A stretch of 64,000 bases of DNA from Sinorhizobium sp. A49 (GTDB taxonomy: Bacteria > Pseudomonadota > Alphaproteobacteria > Rhizobiales > Rhizobiaceae). Location: assembly GCF_002002725.1 (NCBI RefSeq), contig NZ_MUNW01000036.1:62001-126000 (forward strand), in the 5' to 3' direction. The number at the start of each line of letters is the position of its first letter. Within the stretch, counting starts at the first letter, position 1. A model generated the notes under the pieces. It saw only the letters and a list, made by a program, of their open reading frames with translations. It was not told where the DNA came from and did not search any database. This document shows positions 36,216-44,644 of this stretch, in pieces. The translations under genes were made by a program, and so were the position numbers.

Positions 36216-37811
36216 TTATCCTGCCTTGGCGGAAACTTCCGCCTCGTCGGCAATGACTGGATCGTTGTCGGCGCCATCACCGGTTGCCTTGCGCAGAAGC
36301 AGGAAGGCGAGCAGCGCGGTCAGCAGCGACAGGGCCACGCAGATCGATGCGGTGAAGGCAAACGAATTGGTGAACACGTCGCGAGCGGCATCGAGCAGCC
36401 GTTCGGACTGCTCGCCCGGAAGCTGCTCGGCAATGGCAACTGCGCCACCCAGCGTCTGGCGCGCGGCCTCCACGGTTTCTGCGGGAAGGCCGGTGACGAT
36501 CACCGCATCCATGCGGCTGCGATAGGCGGCCGTGAGCATGCTGCCGAGAACGGCGATGCCGAGCGCGCCGCCGAACTCGAAGCTGGTCTCCGAGATCGCC
36601 GATGCCGCGCCGGCGCGCTCCGGCGGGGCGGAACCGACGATCAGATCCGTCGTCAGCGTGCCGACCGGGGCAAAGCCGAGGCAGAGGACGACAAGGCCCG
36701 TCGTCACAAGCAGCGGGCTGCTCGTCGTTTCGACCTGGGTGCAGATGGCAAAGCCGATGGCGGTCAAGACGAAGCCGGCCGCAATCAGGTTCGAGGCGGC
36801 ATAGCGGGAGGCAAGCGACGGAACGAGGATAGAGCCCAGCACCATGGCGACACCTGTCGGCACCGACCAGAGCCCGGCGACAAAGGGCGACAGGCCGAGC
36901 ACGAGCTGCAGATACTGCGCCACGAACAGGAAGGCGCCGAAGCCGACGAACAGGCCGAGGATGTTGACCCCGAGCGCCGCGCTGAAAGCCGGCGTCCTGA
37001 ACAGCGCGAGGTCGATCAGCGGATCGGCAAGCCGGCTCTGGCGCCGGGCAAACAGCATGGCGACCGTCAATCCGAGCAGGATGAAGAACACGGCGGTGAC
37101 GTCGAGGCCGTCCTCGGCGATGCGCTTCATGCCGTAGATTACCGAGAGTACGGCGACGAGCGACTGGCCGGCGCTGACGAAATCGAGCCGGCCGGCATTG
37201 GGATCGCGGAACTCCGGCAGCAGCATCGGGCCGAGGATGAGGAGCAGGATCATCACCGGCACGGCGAGCAGGAAGACGGAACCCCACCAGAACTGCGAGA
37301 GCATCAGTCCGCCAACGACGGGGCCGATGGCGCCACCGGCAGAGAAGCTGGCGATCCAGATGCCGATTGCGAGCGTGCGCTGCTTGTCGTCGAGGAACAT
37401 GTTGCGGATCAGCGACAGCGTTGAAGGCGCGAGCGTGGCGGCGGCGACGCCGAGAACGGCGCGCGCCAGGATCAGCGTTTCCGCGCTCCAGGCGAAGGCG
37501 GCAAGCACCGAGGCGATGCCGAAGGCGATGGAGCCGATCATCAAGAGCCGGCGGCGGCCGATGCGGTCGCCGAGCGTGCCCATGGTGATCAGCGAACCCG
37601 CCACCATGAAACCGTAGATATCGACGATCCAGAGGAGCTGCGAGGCCGAAGGTTTCAGCTGTTCGGTCAGCTGCGGCACCGCGAGGTTCAGGACCGTCAG
37701 GTCCATCGAATAGAGCATGCAGGGCAGGGCGAGGACGGCAAGGCCGATCCACTCCCGCCGCGTCGCCTTCGGGCCCGGCGCGTTGTCCGCGGTGGTCATT
37801 GTCTCAGACAT
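36216..37811 (-). CDS. MFS drug-efflux transporter (DHA2/EmrB-QacA type)
   Basis: A 531-residue membrane protein with about 14 transmembrane segments. LPCMLYSMDLTVLNLAVPQLTEQL contains the DHA2 motif with an Asp in TM1. GTLGDRIGRRRLLMIG is MFS motif A, and ARAVLGVAAATLAPSTLSLIRNMF is motif C-like. It overlaps the upstream SRPBCC gene by 8 bp, so the two are co-transcribed, likely under the TetR regulator at 38405. It probably exports a toxic organic compound; the natural substrate is not known. Confidence 0.88.
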   Translation of the reverse strand: MSETMTTADNAPGPKATRREWIGLAVLALPCMLYSMDLTVLNLAVPQLTEQLKPSASQLLWIVDIYGFMVAGSLITMGTLGDRIGRRRLLMIGSIAFGIASVLAAFAWSAETLILARAVLGVAAATLAPSTLSLIRNMFLDDKQRTLAIGIWIASFSAGGAIGPVVGGLMLSQFWWGSVFLLAVPVMILLLILGPMLLPEFRDPNAGRLDFVSAGQSLVAVLSVIYGMKRIAEDGLDVTAVFFILLGLTVAMLFARRQSRLADPLIDLALFRTPAFSAALGVNILGLFVGFGAFLFVAQYLQLVLGLSPFVAGLWSVPTGVAMVLGSILVPSLASRYAASNLIAAGFVLTAIGFAICTQVETTSSPLLVTTGLVVLCLGFAPVGTLTTDLIVGSAPPERAGAASAISETSFEFGGALGIAVLGSMLTAAYRSRMDAVIVTGLPAETVEAARQTLGGAVAIAEQLPGEQSERLLDAARDVFTNSFAFTASICVALSLLTALLAFLLLRKATGDGADNDPVIADEAEVSAKAG

Positions 37812-38271
37812 CGGAAAGATACTCCTGCAGTCTTTCGAGGCACTCGCCCCAGCCGTCCTGGTGCGAGTCGCGCTCGTCGACGCTGTCGAATGGAGTCTGG
37901 TGGAAGGTCAACTGCGTCTTGCCGCCGAGATCGACGAAGGACACCGTGATCAGCGTATCGGCACCCGGCTTGCCTTCCTCGTCCCAAGCGAAGGTGAAGA
38001 TGAGCTTTTCCGGCTCGATCACCTCGCGATAGACGCCGCCCATCCAGTAGTCCTGCCCTTCCGGCGAGCGGATGCAGGCGCGCCAGGCGCCGCCGGGGCG
38101 GAAATCCATCTTTATGGAATGCGGGTTGAAATCACGCGGTCCCCACCAGCGCAACGCATGTTCCGGGGTCGACCAGGCTTTGAACACGAGGCTGCGCGGG
38201 GCGTCGAAGATCCTGGTGATCTCCAGGCTCAGCCTGTGTTCGCGCGATGCGTTTTCAGTGGTCATTGCCAT
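37804..38271 (-). CDS. SRPBCC (AHSA1-type) domain protein
   Basis: A 155-residue START-like protein. SLEITRIFDAPRSLVFKAWSTPEHALRWWGP begins the domain and FHQTPFDSVDERDSHQDGWGECLERLQEYL ends it, as in AHSA1 proteins. The ATG at 38271 has GGGAGG 7 bp upstream; a second ATG follows 6 bp later. The gene heads a two-gene operon with the MFS exporter, with the operator-like palindrome at 38321-38358 just upstream. It may bind the exported compound. Confidence 0.86.
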   Translation of the reverse strand: MAMTTENASREHRLSLEITRIFDAPRSLVFKAWSTPEHALRWWGPRDFNPHSIKMDFRPGGAWRACIRSPEGQDYWMGGVYREVIEPEKLIFTFAWDEEGKPGADTLITVSFVDLGGKTQLTFHQTPFDSVDERDSHQDGWGECLERLQEYLSDV

Positions 38272-38320
38272 GATGTTTCCTCCCGCAGCCAGCGCTGTCG
38301 CAAGGCGCGGCCGTTCTTTA

Positions 38321-38358
38321 ACCCGAAAGTTATTTAACTTGAAGGTTAATAACCGGGT
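38321..38358 (-). promoter_or_regulatory. Operator-like palindrome before SRPBCC-MFS operon
   Basis: Outer arms ACCCG (38321-38325) and CGGGT (38354-38358) enclose GTTATT (38329-38334) and AATAAC (38348-38353), with inner TTAAC/GTTAA half-sites. The 38-bp imperfect dyad lies 50 bp upstream of the SRPBCC start and is AT-rich against a GC-rich background. It is a likely site for the TetR product encoded just upstream. Confidence 0.55.
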
Positions 38359-38404
38359 GCACGGGGAATTGTCAAGGCGGCAGCGCCTTGCGATCTGATT
38401 TTTG

Positions 38405-38971
38405 TCAGTTCTGCGACGAGCGGCAGCGCGCCTTGAGGCGGCTAAGCACGCGGCCGAACGCTTGGGGATCATCGAGGCTGCGGGCAAGAATGAGCGCACC
38501 CTGGATGCCGCCGATCACCTCTTCGGCGAGCGCCTGTCGTTCGCTCTCTGCGGTGCCCTGGCGGTCGAGTGCCTCAGCAAGGGCCGTCCGCCAATCGGCG
38601 AAATAACGGTTGAGTTCGACCGAGAAGCGATCATGCGCGCCGCTTGCGGCAATGACGCCCATCAGGCAGAGGCGGCGTCCCTGGCGAAAGTAGCTGTCGA
38701 CGGCGGTAAACATGTCGTCGATCGCGGCCGCCGGTGTTTCGCCGCTGCGCAATGGGTCGAATATGTTGGTCTGGAACCATGTGGCGATGTCGCCCAGCAC
38801 GGCCTCGGCCATCTCCTCCTTTCCGCGGGGAAAGAAGTGATAGAGGCTGCCCTTGCCGAGCCCGGTCTTCTCGGTGATCAGGCTGAGGCTCGCGCCGTCA
38901 TAGCCATGCTCGCGAAAGACCTCCGCAAGCGTGGCGATGACATCCTGGCGCTCGGCGACGACGCGGCTCAT
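38405..38971 (-). CDS. TetR-family transcriptional regulator
   Basis: A 188-residue TetR protein. The HTH covers about residues 10-55: DVIATLAEVFREHGYDGASLS, then EKTGLGKGSLYHFFPRGKEEMAEAVL. The C-terminal domain resembles the subfamily of YxaF/LmrA-type repressors (DMFTAVDSYFRQGRRLCLMG). Its start overlaps the HPP gene stop by ATGA. It lies just upstream of the SRPBCC-MFS pair on the same strand. Both the 38321-38358 and 39461-39505 palindromes are candidate binding sites. Confidence 0.88.
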   Translation of the reverse strand: MSRVVAERQDVIATLAEVFREHGYDGASLSLITEKTGLGKGSLYHFFPRGKEEMAEAVLGDIATWFQTNIFDPLRSGETPAAAIDDMFTAVDSYFRQGRRLCLMGVIAASGAHDRFSVELNRYFADWRTALAEALDRQGTAESERQALAEEVIGGIQGALILARSLDDPQAFGRVLSRLKARCRSSQN

Positions 38972-39462
38972 GCGGGCTTCCTTTGAAGCGGATATTCGAC
39001 CTTGCCGAAACGATGAAACAGCGTGCCGACGGCGACCAGTATCAGCGAACCGGTCAACACGGGAAAGAGCAGGAACTCGAAGCCGGGGTCACTGGCAAAG
39101 ACCACCAGCGGATTGGCGCCGGCCGGTGGATGGGTGATGCGCAGCGCTGCCATCAGTGCAATTGCGGCGCCGACGGCGAGGCCGACCGCCCACCACTCGT
39201 TGGGAAAGATCGCGCGCATGACGAGGCCGACCAGCGTCGCGACGAAATGGCCGCCGACGACATTGGCCGGCTGCGAAAGCGGGCTGCCGGCGACCGAGAA
39301 GATCAGCACGCAACTGGCGCCGAACGGCGCCATCAGCAGCGGTTCGCCTACGATGTTGGTGAGCGCGCCGATGGCGGCAATGGCGACAAGGCCGCCGATG
39401 CCGGCAACCAGGCCGCGGCCGATATGGATGGGAGGTTGGTGGCGACTGAAGAAATGGCGCAT
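38968..39462 (-). CDS. HPP-family integral membrane protein
   Basis: A 164-residue protein with four to five hydrophobic segments. The family signature THPPAGANPL lies at about residue 109, and MAPFGASCVLIFSVAGSPLSQPANVVGGH is also typical. Plant and cyanobacterial HPP members take part in nitrite transport; bacterial roles are mostly unassigned. It overlaps the downstream TetR gene, so the pair forms an operon driven from the palindromic promoter at 39461-39505. No Shine-Dalgarno is visible before the start, which may mean a leaderless transcript. Confidence 0.85.
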   Translation of the reverse strand: MRHFFSRHQPPIHIGRGLVAGIGGLVAIAAIGALTNIVGEPLLMAPFGASCVLIFSVAGSPLSQPANVVGGHFVATLVGLVMRAIFPNEWWAVGLAVGAAIALMAALRITHPPAGANPLVVFASDPGFEFLLFPVLTGSLILVAVGTLFHRFGKVEYPLQRKPA

Positions 39463-39505
39463 GACTGTACCTATCAGTAAAGAATTTACCGATTGGTACA
39501 GTCAT
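39461..39505 (-). promoter_or_regulatory. 45-bp near-perfect palindromic operator before HPP-tetR operon
   Basis: ATGACTGTACC (39461-39471) pairs with GGTACAGTCAT (39495-39505), 11 of 11. Inside, ATC-GTAAA (39473-39481) pairs with TTTAC-GAT (39485-39493). Only three pairs in the whole dyad mismatch. It contains two overlapping TACC-n4-GGTA-like sites and covers the HPP start codon. A TTGACT -35-like box lies at 39521-39516. TetR-family repressors bind such double sites. Confidence 0.65.
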
Positions 39506-39528
39506 GCGGCGCTGAAGTCAAGATGCGC

Positions 39529-41523
39529 CTACATCAGGTCGCGCGCGACCCGCTTGGCAAAGCTCTTTTCGAAGATCGGGGCGTCGTCTTCATAGGCGAC
39601 GATCTTGGCTTCGGTGATCCAGTCGTTGGCGTTGCAGGTGAGCACCGAGGTCGAGACGGTGCGCACCGACCAGCCTTCGCGCTTCGCAATGCAGGTCCAG
39701 GTCGAGGTGCCGATCATCGAGTGTGGATCGTCTGACGCGATGGACCAGGTCTCGTCGCGAATGTCCTGCGTCGAAAGCCCGGTATCGGGGTGCTCGCTCA
39801 AGCCGCCATCCTCGTAGATGCGATAGTGGGTGACGCCATTGGTCATGTCGCGCTCGACGGTACGGCTGGTACTGCCCGCCGTATGCTCGATGTACTTCGG
39901 CAGCGGGTCCGGATTTTCCGGCTCCGGCACGACCACCTCGCTGTGCTGGCCGAGCAGGGGTAGCGAAAGCGCCAGGCTTGCCGTGTCGATGGTGAGCCCG
40001 GGATCGCCTGGCGGCGGCAGGATCATCGGCCAGTAGGAGGTCGACAGCGACAGCCGGATGCGGTGACCGGCGCGCACGCGATAGCCGCAGGCGTCGAGCG
40101 CAAACGTGATCCGCGTCTTGCGGCCCTTTTCCATCGGTCGCGGTTCGGCATTGCCGTCGCGATGCGCCAGATTGAGCACGCCGAAGGCGATGCGCGTGGC
40201 GGTGCCATCCGGATGCACATCGACGATGCGGGCAACAAGGTTGGCGGTCTCTGCTTCGCAGGTGACATCGACCGACAGACTCGGCTGGCCGAGATAGTCT
40301 TCCGCTTCCAGCAAGGGACGCGTTTCGAATGTCAGCGCGCCGGCATCGTCGATGCGCTGGTCGCCGGCCATTTCGGCATCCGGTTTCAGGGTGAAGTATT
40401 CGCCTGATGCCGTGCCGGTATCGAGCGGCGATTTCAGGTAGACCTCGCCGATGCCCACGGCTTTGGTCTCCACCGCAAGCCGGCCGTCGAGTGTGACGCC
40501 GAGAACCTGCATCTCCGGCGTCTGCCAGACGTCCTTGGCGACCCAGCGGCCGGGGTCGTTGTCGCGCCGCACAGTCGGGCGCGGGCCGTCGAGGATATAG
40601 GCGCGCACCTGCGGCCCGCCTTCGGCGCCGTTGTTCTCGTCGCGCAGAAAGCGGTTCCACCAGCGGATCGCCTCGCCGTGGAAATCGGCGCGCGGCTTCG
40701 GCCAGGCGAAATGCGGATATTTGTGCACCCAGGGGCCGATCATCGCCTTGGCCTTCATGCCGAGACCCTCGACGGCTTTCAGCGGCGTGTTGCGATAGCC
40801 GTCGGCCCAGCCGGCGATGACGAGCGCAGGCGTGTCGAAGCTGTCGAAATTCTCTGAGATCGAGCCATGCTGCCAGAAGGCGTCGCGGCGCTGGTGCTCG
40901 AGCCATTCCTCCATGAAATAGGGCTCATTTTCCAGTCGCTCCAGCCACATCTCCTTCCAGCGGTCGCCGACGATGGCCGGGTCGGGCGAACGCGACTGGT
41001 AGGCGAGCATCGTCGCTGCCCAGGAGAGTTGCGCCGAGAGATGGCAGCCGTTCTTGTAGTGAATGTCGTCGTTGTAGCGGTCGACGGTGGAGGCGATGGA
41101 GATCACGGCTTTCAGCGCCGGCGGCTTGAGGGCTGCCACCTGAAGGCAGTTGAAGCCGCCCCAGGAGATGCCCATCATGCCGACCTTGCCGTTCGACCAG
41201 GGCTGGGCGGCGATCCATTCGATGATCTCGCAGCCGTCGGCAAGTTCGCGCGGCGTATATTCGCCGTCGATGACGCCGTCGCTTTCGCCCGAGCCTCTGA
41301 TGTCGACACGCACGCCGGCAATGCCGGCGGCGGCAAAGACCGGGTAGGTCGATTCATCGCGAAGGCTCGTGCCGCCGCGCTTGCGGTAGGGCAGGTATTC
41401 AAGCACTGATGGCACCGGGTCGGCATCCGTGCCTGCGGGCATCCAGATGCGGGCGGCAAGCCGGGTGCCGTCCTTCAATCGGATCCATTCGTTCTCGATC
41501 AGGGTGAATTCACGGTCTGACAT
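39529..41523 (-). CDS. CocE/NonD-family hydrolase (X-Pro dipeptidyl-peptidase S15 type)
   Basis: A 664-residue alpha/beta hydrolase. The N-terminal S15 domain has the nucleophile Ser120 in MGISWGGFN, the acid in WADGYRN (about residue 264) and the His in GPWVHKYPHF. The C-terminal beta-sandwich (about residues 360-664) matches the PepX_C/XPP domain. Relatives include cocaine esterase and glutaryl-7-ACA acylase. I take the start at 41523 (MSDREFTLIE); an ATG at 41559 is possible. It follows a peptide-type binding protein on the same strand, so it may hydrolyse an imported peptide-like amide. Confidence 0.86.
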   Translation of the reverse strand: MSDREFTLIENEWIRLKDGTRLAARIWMPAGTDADPVPSVLEYLPYRKRGGTSLRDESTYPVFAAAGIAGVRVDIRGSGESDGVIDGEYTPRELADGCEIIEWIAAQPWSNGKVGMMGISWGGFNCLQVAALKPPALKAVISIASTVDRYNDDIHYKNGCHLSAQLSWAATMLAYQSRSPDPAIVGDRWKEMWLERLENEPYFMEEWLEHQRRDAFWQHGSISENFDSFDTPALVIAGWADGYRNTPLKAVEGLGMKAKAMIGPWVHKYPHFAWPKPRADFHGEAIRWWNRFLRDENNGAEGGPQVRAYILDGPRPTVRRDNDPGRWVAKDVWQTPEMQVLGVTLDGRLAVETKAVGIGEVYLKSPLDTGTASGEYFTLKPDAEMAGDQRIDDAGALTFETRPLLEAEDYLGQPSLSVDVTCEAETANLVARIVDVHPDGTATRIAFGVLNLAHRDGNAEPRPMEKGRKTRITFALDACGYRVRAGHRIRLSLSTSYWPMILPPPGDPGLTIDTASLALSLPLLGQHSEVVVPEPENPDPLPKYIEHTAGSTSRTVERDMTNGVTHYRIYEDGGLSEHPDTGLSTQDIRDETWSIASDDPHSMIGTSTWTCIAKREGWSVRTVSTSVLTCNANDWITEAKIVAYEDDAPIFEKSFAKRVARDLM

Positions 41524-41638
41524 TTCGCTTGTCCGCTCACTCTCATTGTTCTCACGCATTTCCCGAAGCCAGGTGCTTCTGCCGGAAATGCTCTGGCTCC
41601 GTGTTTTTTGCGCAATTCCGCACGCGCTGGAGTTGCTC

Positions 41639-43228
41639 TTAGCTATCGAACCAGACGCGGCTGGCAACGTAGCCGTTCGAAAGGTCGTTGCCGATGTCGT
41701 GCACAAAACCCTTCAGCGATGCGGAAGCGGCGTTCACGTAGTCGTTGAACACCGGCAGGATCAGGCCGCCTTCGTCGCGCACCGTCATTGCCATCGTGCG
41801 GTACATCTCCTTGCGTTTGGTCTCGTCGAGCTCTGAGCGTGCCTGAAGCAGCAGCTTGTCGAAGTCCTCGCGCTTGAAGCGGGTGTCGTTCCACTCGGCA
41901 CTGGAAAGGTAGGAGGTGGAGTAGCGCGAATCCTGCGTTGGCCGGCCGCCCCAGTAGGAAGCGCAGAACGGCTGGACGTTCCAGACATTGGTCCAGTAGC
42001 CATCTTCCGGCTCGCGGCGAACTTCGAGCTCGATGCCGGCCTTCTTGGCGCTTTCCTGAAACAGCACCGCGGCATCGATGGCGCCGGGGAAGGCGGCATC
42101 CGAGGTGCGCAGCAGGATCGGCCGGTCGTGGCCCGACTTCTTGAAATGGAAGGCGGCCTTGTCAGGATCGTAGGCGCGCTGCTCGATGCCTTCAGGCGCC
42201 AGCGCATAGTTCTCGTTGACCGGGTAGTCGTTGCCGAGCGTGCCGAAGCCGCCGACGACGCGGTCGAGGATCGCCTGCCGGTCGACGGCATATTTCAGCG
42301 CCAGCCTCAGATCGTTGTTGTCGAAGGGGGCGGTGTCGCAATGCATCAGGAAGCTGTAGAAGCCCTTGCCGGCGGTGCGCAGGATCTCGACGCGCGGCGC
42401 GCGCTTCAGGAGCGGCACGGTCTTCGGGTCGATGTTGTTGATGAAATGCACCTGGCCGGAGGAGAGGGCTGCGATACGGGCCGTCGTGTCGTTCATCACG
42501 ATGATTTCGACACTGTCAACGAAGCCTCGATCCTGGCGCCAGTCATTGGTGTTTTTCTCGAAGGTCGAGCGCAGGCCCGCCTCGTAGCTGGCCAGCTTGT
42601 AGGGGCCGGTGCCGATGGGCGAGGCGGGATTGTCGACGCCGCCGCGCGGCTGGATGATCAGGTGGTAATCGGTCAGGAGCAGCGGCAGGTCGGCATTGCC
42701 TTCGGTCAATGTCAGAACCAGAGCTCCAGCCTTTTCCTCGATCGTCTTGATCGAGCGCATCAGGCCGAGCGCGCCCGACTTCGAGCCTTCGTCCGAGTGG
42801 CGCTTCAGCGTAGCGATGACATCGGCGATGGTCATCTTGCTGCCGTCGTGGAAGCTGACGTCGCTGCGGATCTTGAACGTCCATTGCGAGGCATCCGCCG
42901 AAGGCTCCCAGGATTCGGCCAAAGCCGGCAGCGGTGCGCCAGTCTTCGGATCGGATTCGACCAGTGTGTCGCCCCAGAGATGGCCGATGACGAAGGAGAC
43001 CGAGCCGCTATAGCCGGCGGGATCGAGCGTATCGGTGGTTGCGCCGCCCTTGAGGCCGAGCTTCAGGTGGCCGCCGCGCTTGGGTTCCTCGGCGCGCGCG
43101 TCGCCCGCGACCATTGTGCCACCAAAGCCTGCTGCCAGACCGAGCGCTGCGGTGGCCGCCAGAAAGCCGCGACGGTTGATGCCGGCAGGTACGATGAGGC
43201 CGTCGGGACGCTTGGTGAAGTCGCTCAT
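41639..43228 (-). CDS. ABC transporter substrate-binding protein, family 5 (peptide type), paralogue 1
   Basis: A 529-residue periplasmic binding protein. The N-terminus has a twin-arginine-type signal NRRGFLAATAALGLAAGFGG, ending near DARA-EE. EPKRGGHLKLGLKGGATTDTLDP is the mature start. It shows the family-5 pattern LAESWEPSADASQWTFKIRSDVSFHDGSKMT. It closely resembles the 529-residue protein at 48229 and probably shares its permeases and ATPase. AGAGGG precedes the ATG. The co-directional CocE-type hydrolase lies downstream. Confidence 0.88.
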   Translation of the reverse strand: MSDFTKRPDGLIVPAGINRRGFLAATAALGLAAGFGGTMVAGDARAEEPKRGGHLKLGLKGGATTDTLDPAGYSGSVSFVIGHLWGDTLVESDPKTGAPLPALAESWEPSADASQWTFKIRSDVSFHDGSKMTIADVIATLKRHSDEGSKSGALGLMRSIKTIEEKAGALVLTLTEGNADLPLLLTDYHLIIQPRGGVDNPASPIGTGPYKLASYEAGLRSTFEKNTNDWRQDRGFVDSVEIIVMNDTTARIAALSSGQVHFINNIDPKTVPLLKRAPRVEILRTAGKGFYSFLMHCDTAPFDNNDLRLALKYAVDRQAILDRVVGGFGTLGNDYPVNENYALAPEGIEQRAYDPDKAAFHFKKSGHDRPILLRTSDAAFPGAIDAAVLFQESAKKAGIELEVRREPEDGYWTNVWNVQPFCASYWGGRPTQDSRYSTSYLSSAEWNDTRFKREDFDKLLLQARSELDETKRKEMYRTMAMTVRDEGGLILPVFNDYVNAASASLKGFVHDIGNDLSNGYVASRVWFDS

Positions 43229-43262
43229 GTGCAGGTTCCCTCTGAAGTTTGTTTCTAGGGAA

Positions 43263-43290
43263 AACCTAACGGTTGGCACAGGCCACACAA
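43263..43290 (-). promoter_or_regulatory. Putative promoter of binding-protein gene
   Basis: On the minus strand TTGTGT (43290-43285) and TAGGTT (43268-43263), spaced 16 bp, lie upstream of the binding-protein start at 43228. The 10-bp repeats begin immediately beyond the -35 box, as expected for an activator site. Weak match to consensus. Confidence 0.35.
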
Positions 43291-43330
43291 TTTCGCGACT
43301 TGACGCGGATTTACGCGACTTTACGCTATC
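43291..43330. promoter_or_regulatory. Four 10-bp direct repeats, helically phased regulator site
   Basis: The units are TTTCGCGACT, TGACGCGGAT, TTACGCGACT and TTACGCTATC, consensus TTACGCGACT (9, 7, 10 and 7 matches). They lie exactly one helical turn apart, between the divergent binding-protein and XRE-like genes. A likely binding array for the XRE-like regulator. Confidence 0.55.
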
Positions 43331-43355
43331 TGTCGTTCCGTTCGGGAGAGCAATC

Positions 43356-44150
43356 TTGCACGACGCCGACCACTTTGCCGCCAATCTTCGCTTTGCCTGC
43401 GCGACGCGGCGCTCGATCTCGCAGATCTGCCGGGAAATCGGGATCAACCGTCAGCAGTTCAACCGCTACATCAGCGGCGAGGCGCGGCCGTCGGCGCACA
43501 ATGTCGCCCGCATCGCCGGCTTCTTCGGGCTGCAGGCGCAGGACTTTTCGCTGTCGGCAAAACTGTTCGAAGCGCGCATGGTCAGGCCCGATCGCGACCG
43601 CTCTGAAGCCGGGCTGCTGCTTGAGGGATTTCCGGGCGACCTTGCCGGGCTCCGCCGTCATGTCAGCTACTACCAGACCTATCATCTCTCGCCGTCGTGG
43701 CCCGGCCGCGTCGTCTGCTCCTGCGCCCGCATTCATGAGGAGAGCGGTTCGATCCGGGTGAAGTCGATCGAGCGCATCCGCGATGCGGCCAACGAAATCC
43801 AGCAATTTTCCAAGTATGTCGGCCTCGCCACCTTCTGGCGCAACCGCATCTTTATCGCCGAGCGCAGCGTCGGGCGCCAGCCGATGCTGTCGCAGACGAT
43901 CCTGATGCCGTTCGAAGTGCACCAGCGCGTCTATCTGCGTGGCACCACCATGGGCGTCTCCTGGCGCAAGGAAAACCTGCCCTATGCCTCGCGCATGATC
44001 TGGCGCACGCTTGGCCAGGAGCCGGATCTCCGGCAGATGCTGTCGCGCTGCGGGGTGCTGGCCATGGGGTCCCGGCAAATGCCCGCGACGGTGCGCACCT
44101 TTCTCGAAACGCCTGATGCCGACGTGCTGACGGTACCGACCGATTATTGA
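43356..44150 (+). CDS. XRE-type helix-turn-helix regulator
   Basis: A 264-residue protein. The N-terminal HTH is FACATRRSISQICREIGINR followed by QQFNRYISGEARPSAHNVARIAGFFG (about residues 11-55). The rest (about 200 residues) is a conserved but unnamed domain rich in aromatic and basic residues. The start is a TTG at 43356: GGGAGAG (43344-43350) is 5 bp upstream, and longer frames run back through the divergent gene. It is divergent from the peptide-type binding protein and most likely controls that gene and the nearby ABC operon. Confidence 0.8.
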   Translation: MHDADHFAANLRFACATRRSISQICREIGINRQQFNRYISGEARPSAHNVARIAGFFGLQAQDFSLSAKLFEARMVRPDRDRSEAGLLLEGFPGDLAGLRRHVSYYQTYHLSPSWPGRVVCSCARIHEESGSIRVKSIERIRDAANEIQQFSKYVGLATFWRNRIFIAERSVGRQPMLSQTILMPFEVHQRVYLRGTTMGVSWRKENLPYASRMIWRTLGQEPDLRQMLSRCGVLAMGSRQMPATVRTFLETPDADVLTVPTDY

Positions 44151-44219
44151 GGTGGCGGCCTTCGCGTTGCCGTCCTAGATTGCGCCATGAGCAAGCGACC
44201 GTATCGTTGAGGGAAGCCG

Positions 44220-44561
44220 ATGAAATCTGCTGTTGTGGCCATGTCAGGCCTTCTGTTCGCCTGCTCAGCGGTGCCATCAGGCGCTGAAGATGCGCGTCCA
44301 CCGATCCCGGCCTGCGCGCTTTCCGGTTCCACCAGCGTCATGATCGGCGGCCAGCCGGCGCTTCGGCTTTCCGACGTCGCCAACTGCCCGCCGGAACTTT
44401 ACGAGGTGGTGCCGAGCATCATGATCGAGGGGCAGCCGGTGGTGCATTTTCGCTCGGGCAGCGGCGCTACCGGAGACTGCACCGCCAAGGCGGAATCGTC
44501 CGTGACCTTCGAAGGCAAGGCGGCGCAGCGGCTGGGTGATGTCGATTGCAAAGTGAAGTGA
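44220..44561 (+). CDS. Small exported protein with PAAR-like repeats
   Basis: A 113-residue protein with a signal peptide ending about residue 22 (CSAVPSGA-ED). Three short motifs follow: SVMIGGQPALRLSDVANCP, SIMIEGQPVVHFRSGS and SVTFEGKAAQRLGDVDC. They match the repeated I-x-G-x-P/A-A-x-R-x-G-D unit of PAAR proteins that tip type VI secretion spikes. A Sec signal is unusual for that family, and no type VI genes are seen here. Four to five Cys after the signal could bind metal or form disulfides. Role unknown. Confidence 0.7.
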   Translation: MKSAVVAMSGLLFACSAVPSGAEDARPPIPACALSGSTSVMIGGQPALRLSDVANCPPELYEVVPSIMIEGQPVVHFRSGSGATGDCTAKAESSVTFEGKAAQRLGDVDCKVK

Positions 44562-44585
44562 CAGCCAACTCCTGTTGACCCGTCG

Positions 44586-44625
44586 CCCCTCACCCTAGCC
44601 CTCTCCCCGCAGGCAGGGAGAGGGG
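44586..44625. repeat. Short palindromic repeat (RIME-like half), copy 3
   Basis: CCCCTCACCCTAGCC leads into CCTCTCCCCGC-aggc-AGGGAGAGG. It is a single-arm version of the element at 54804, placed between convergent genes, where it could also act as a bidirectional terminator. Confidence 0.55.
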
Positions 44626-44644
44626 ACTCTGTTGTCGCTGACCG

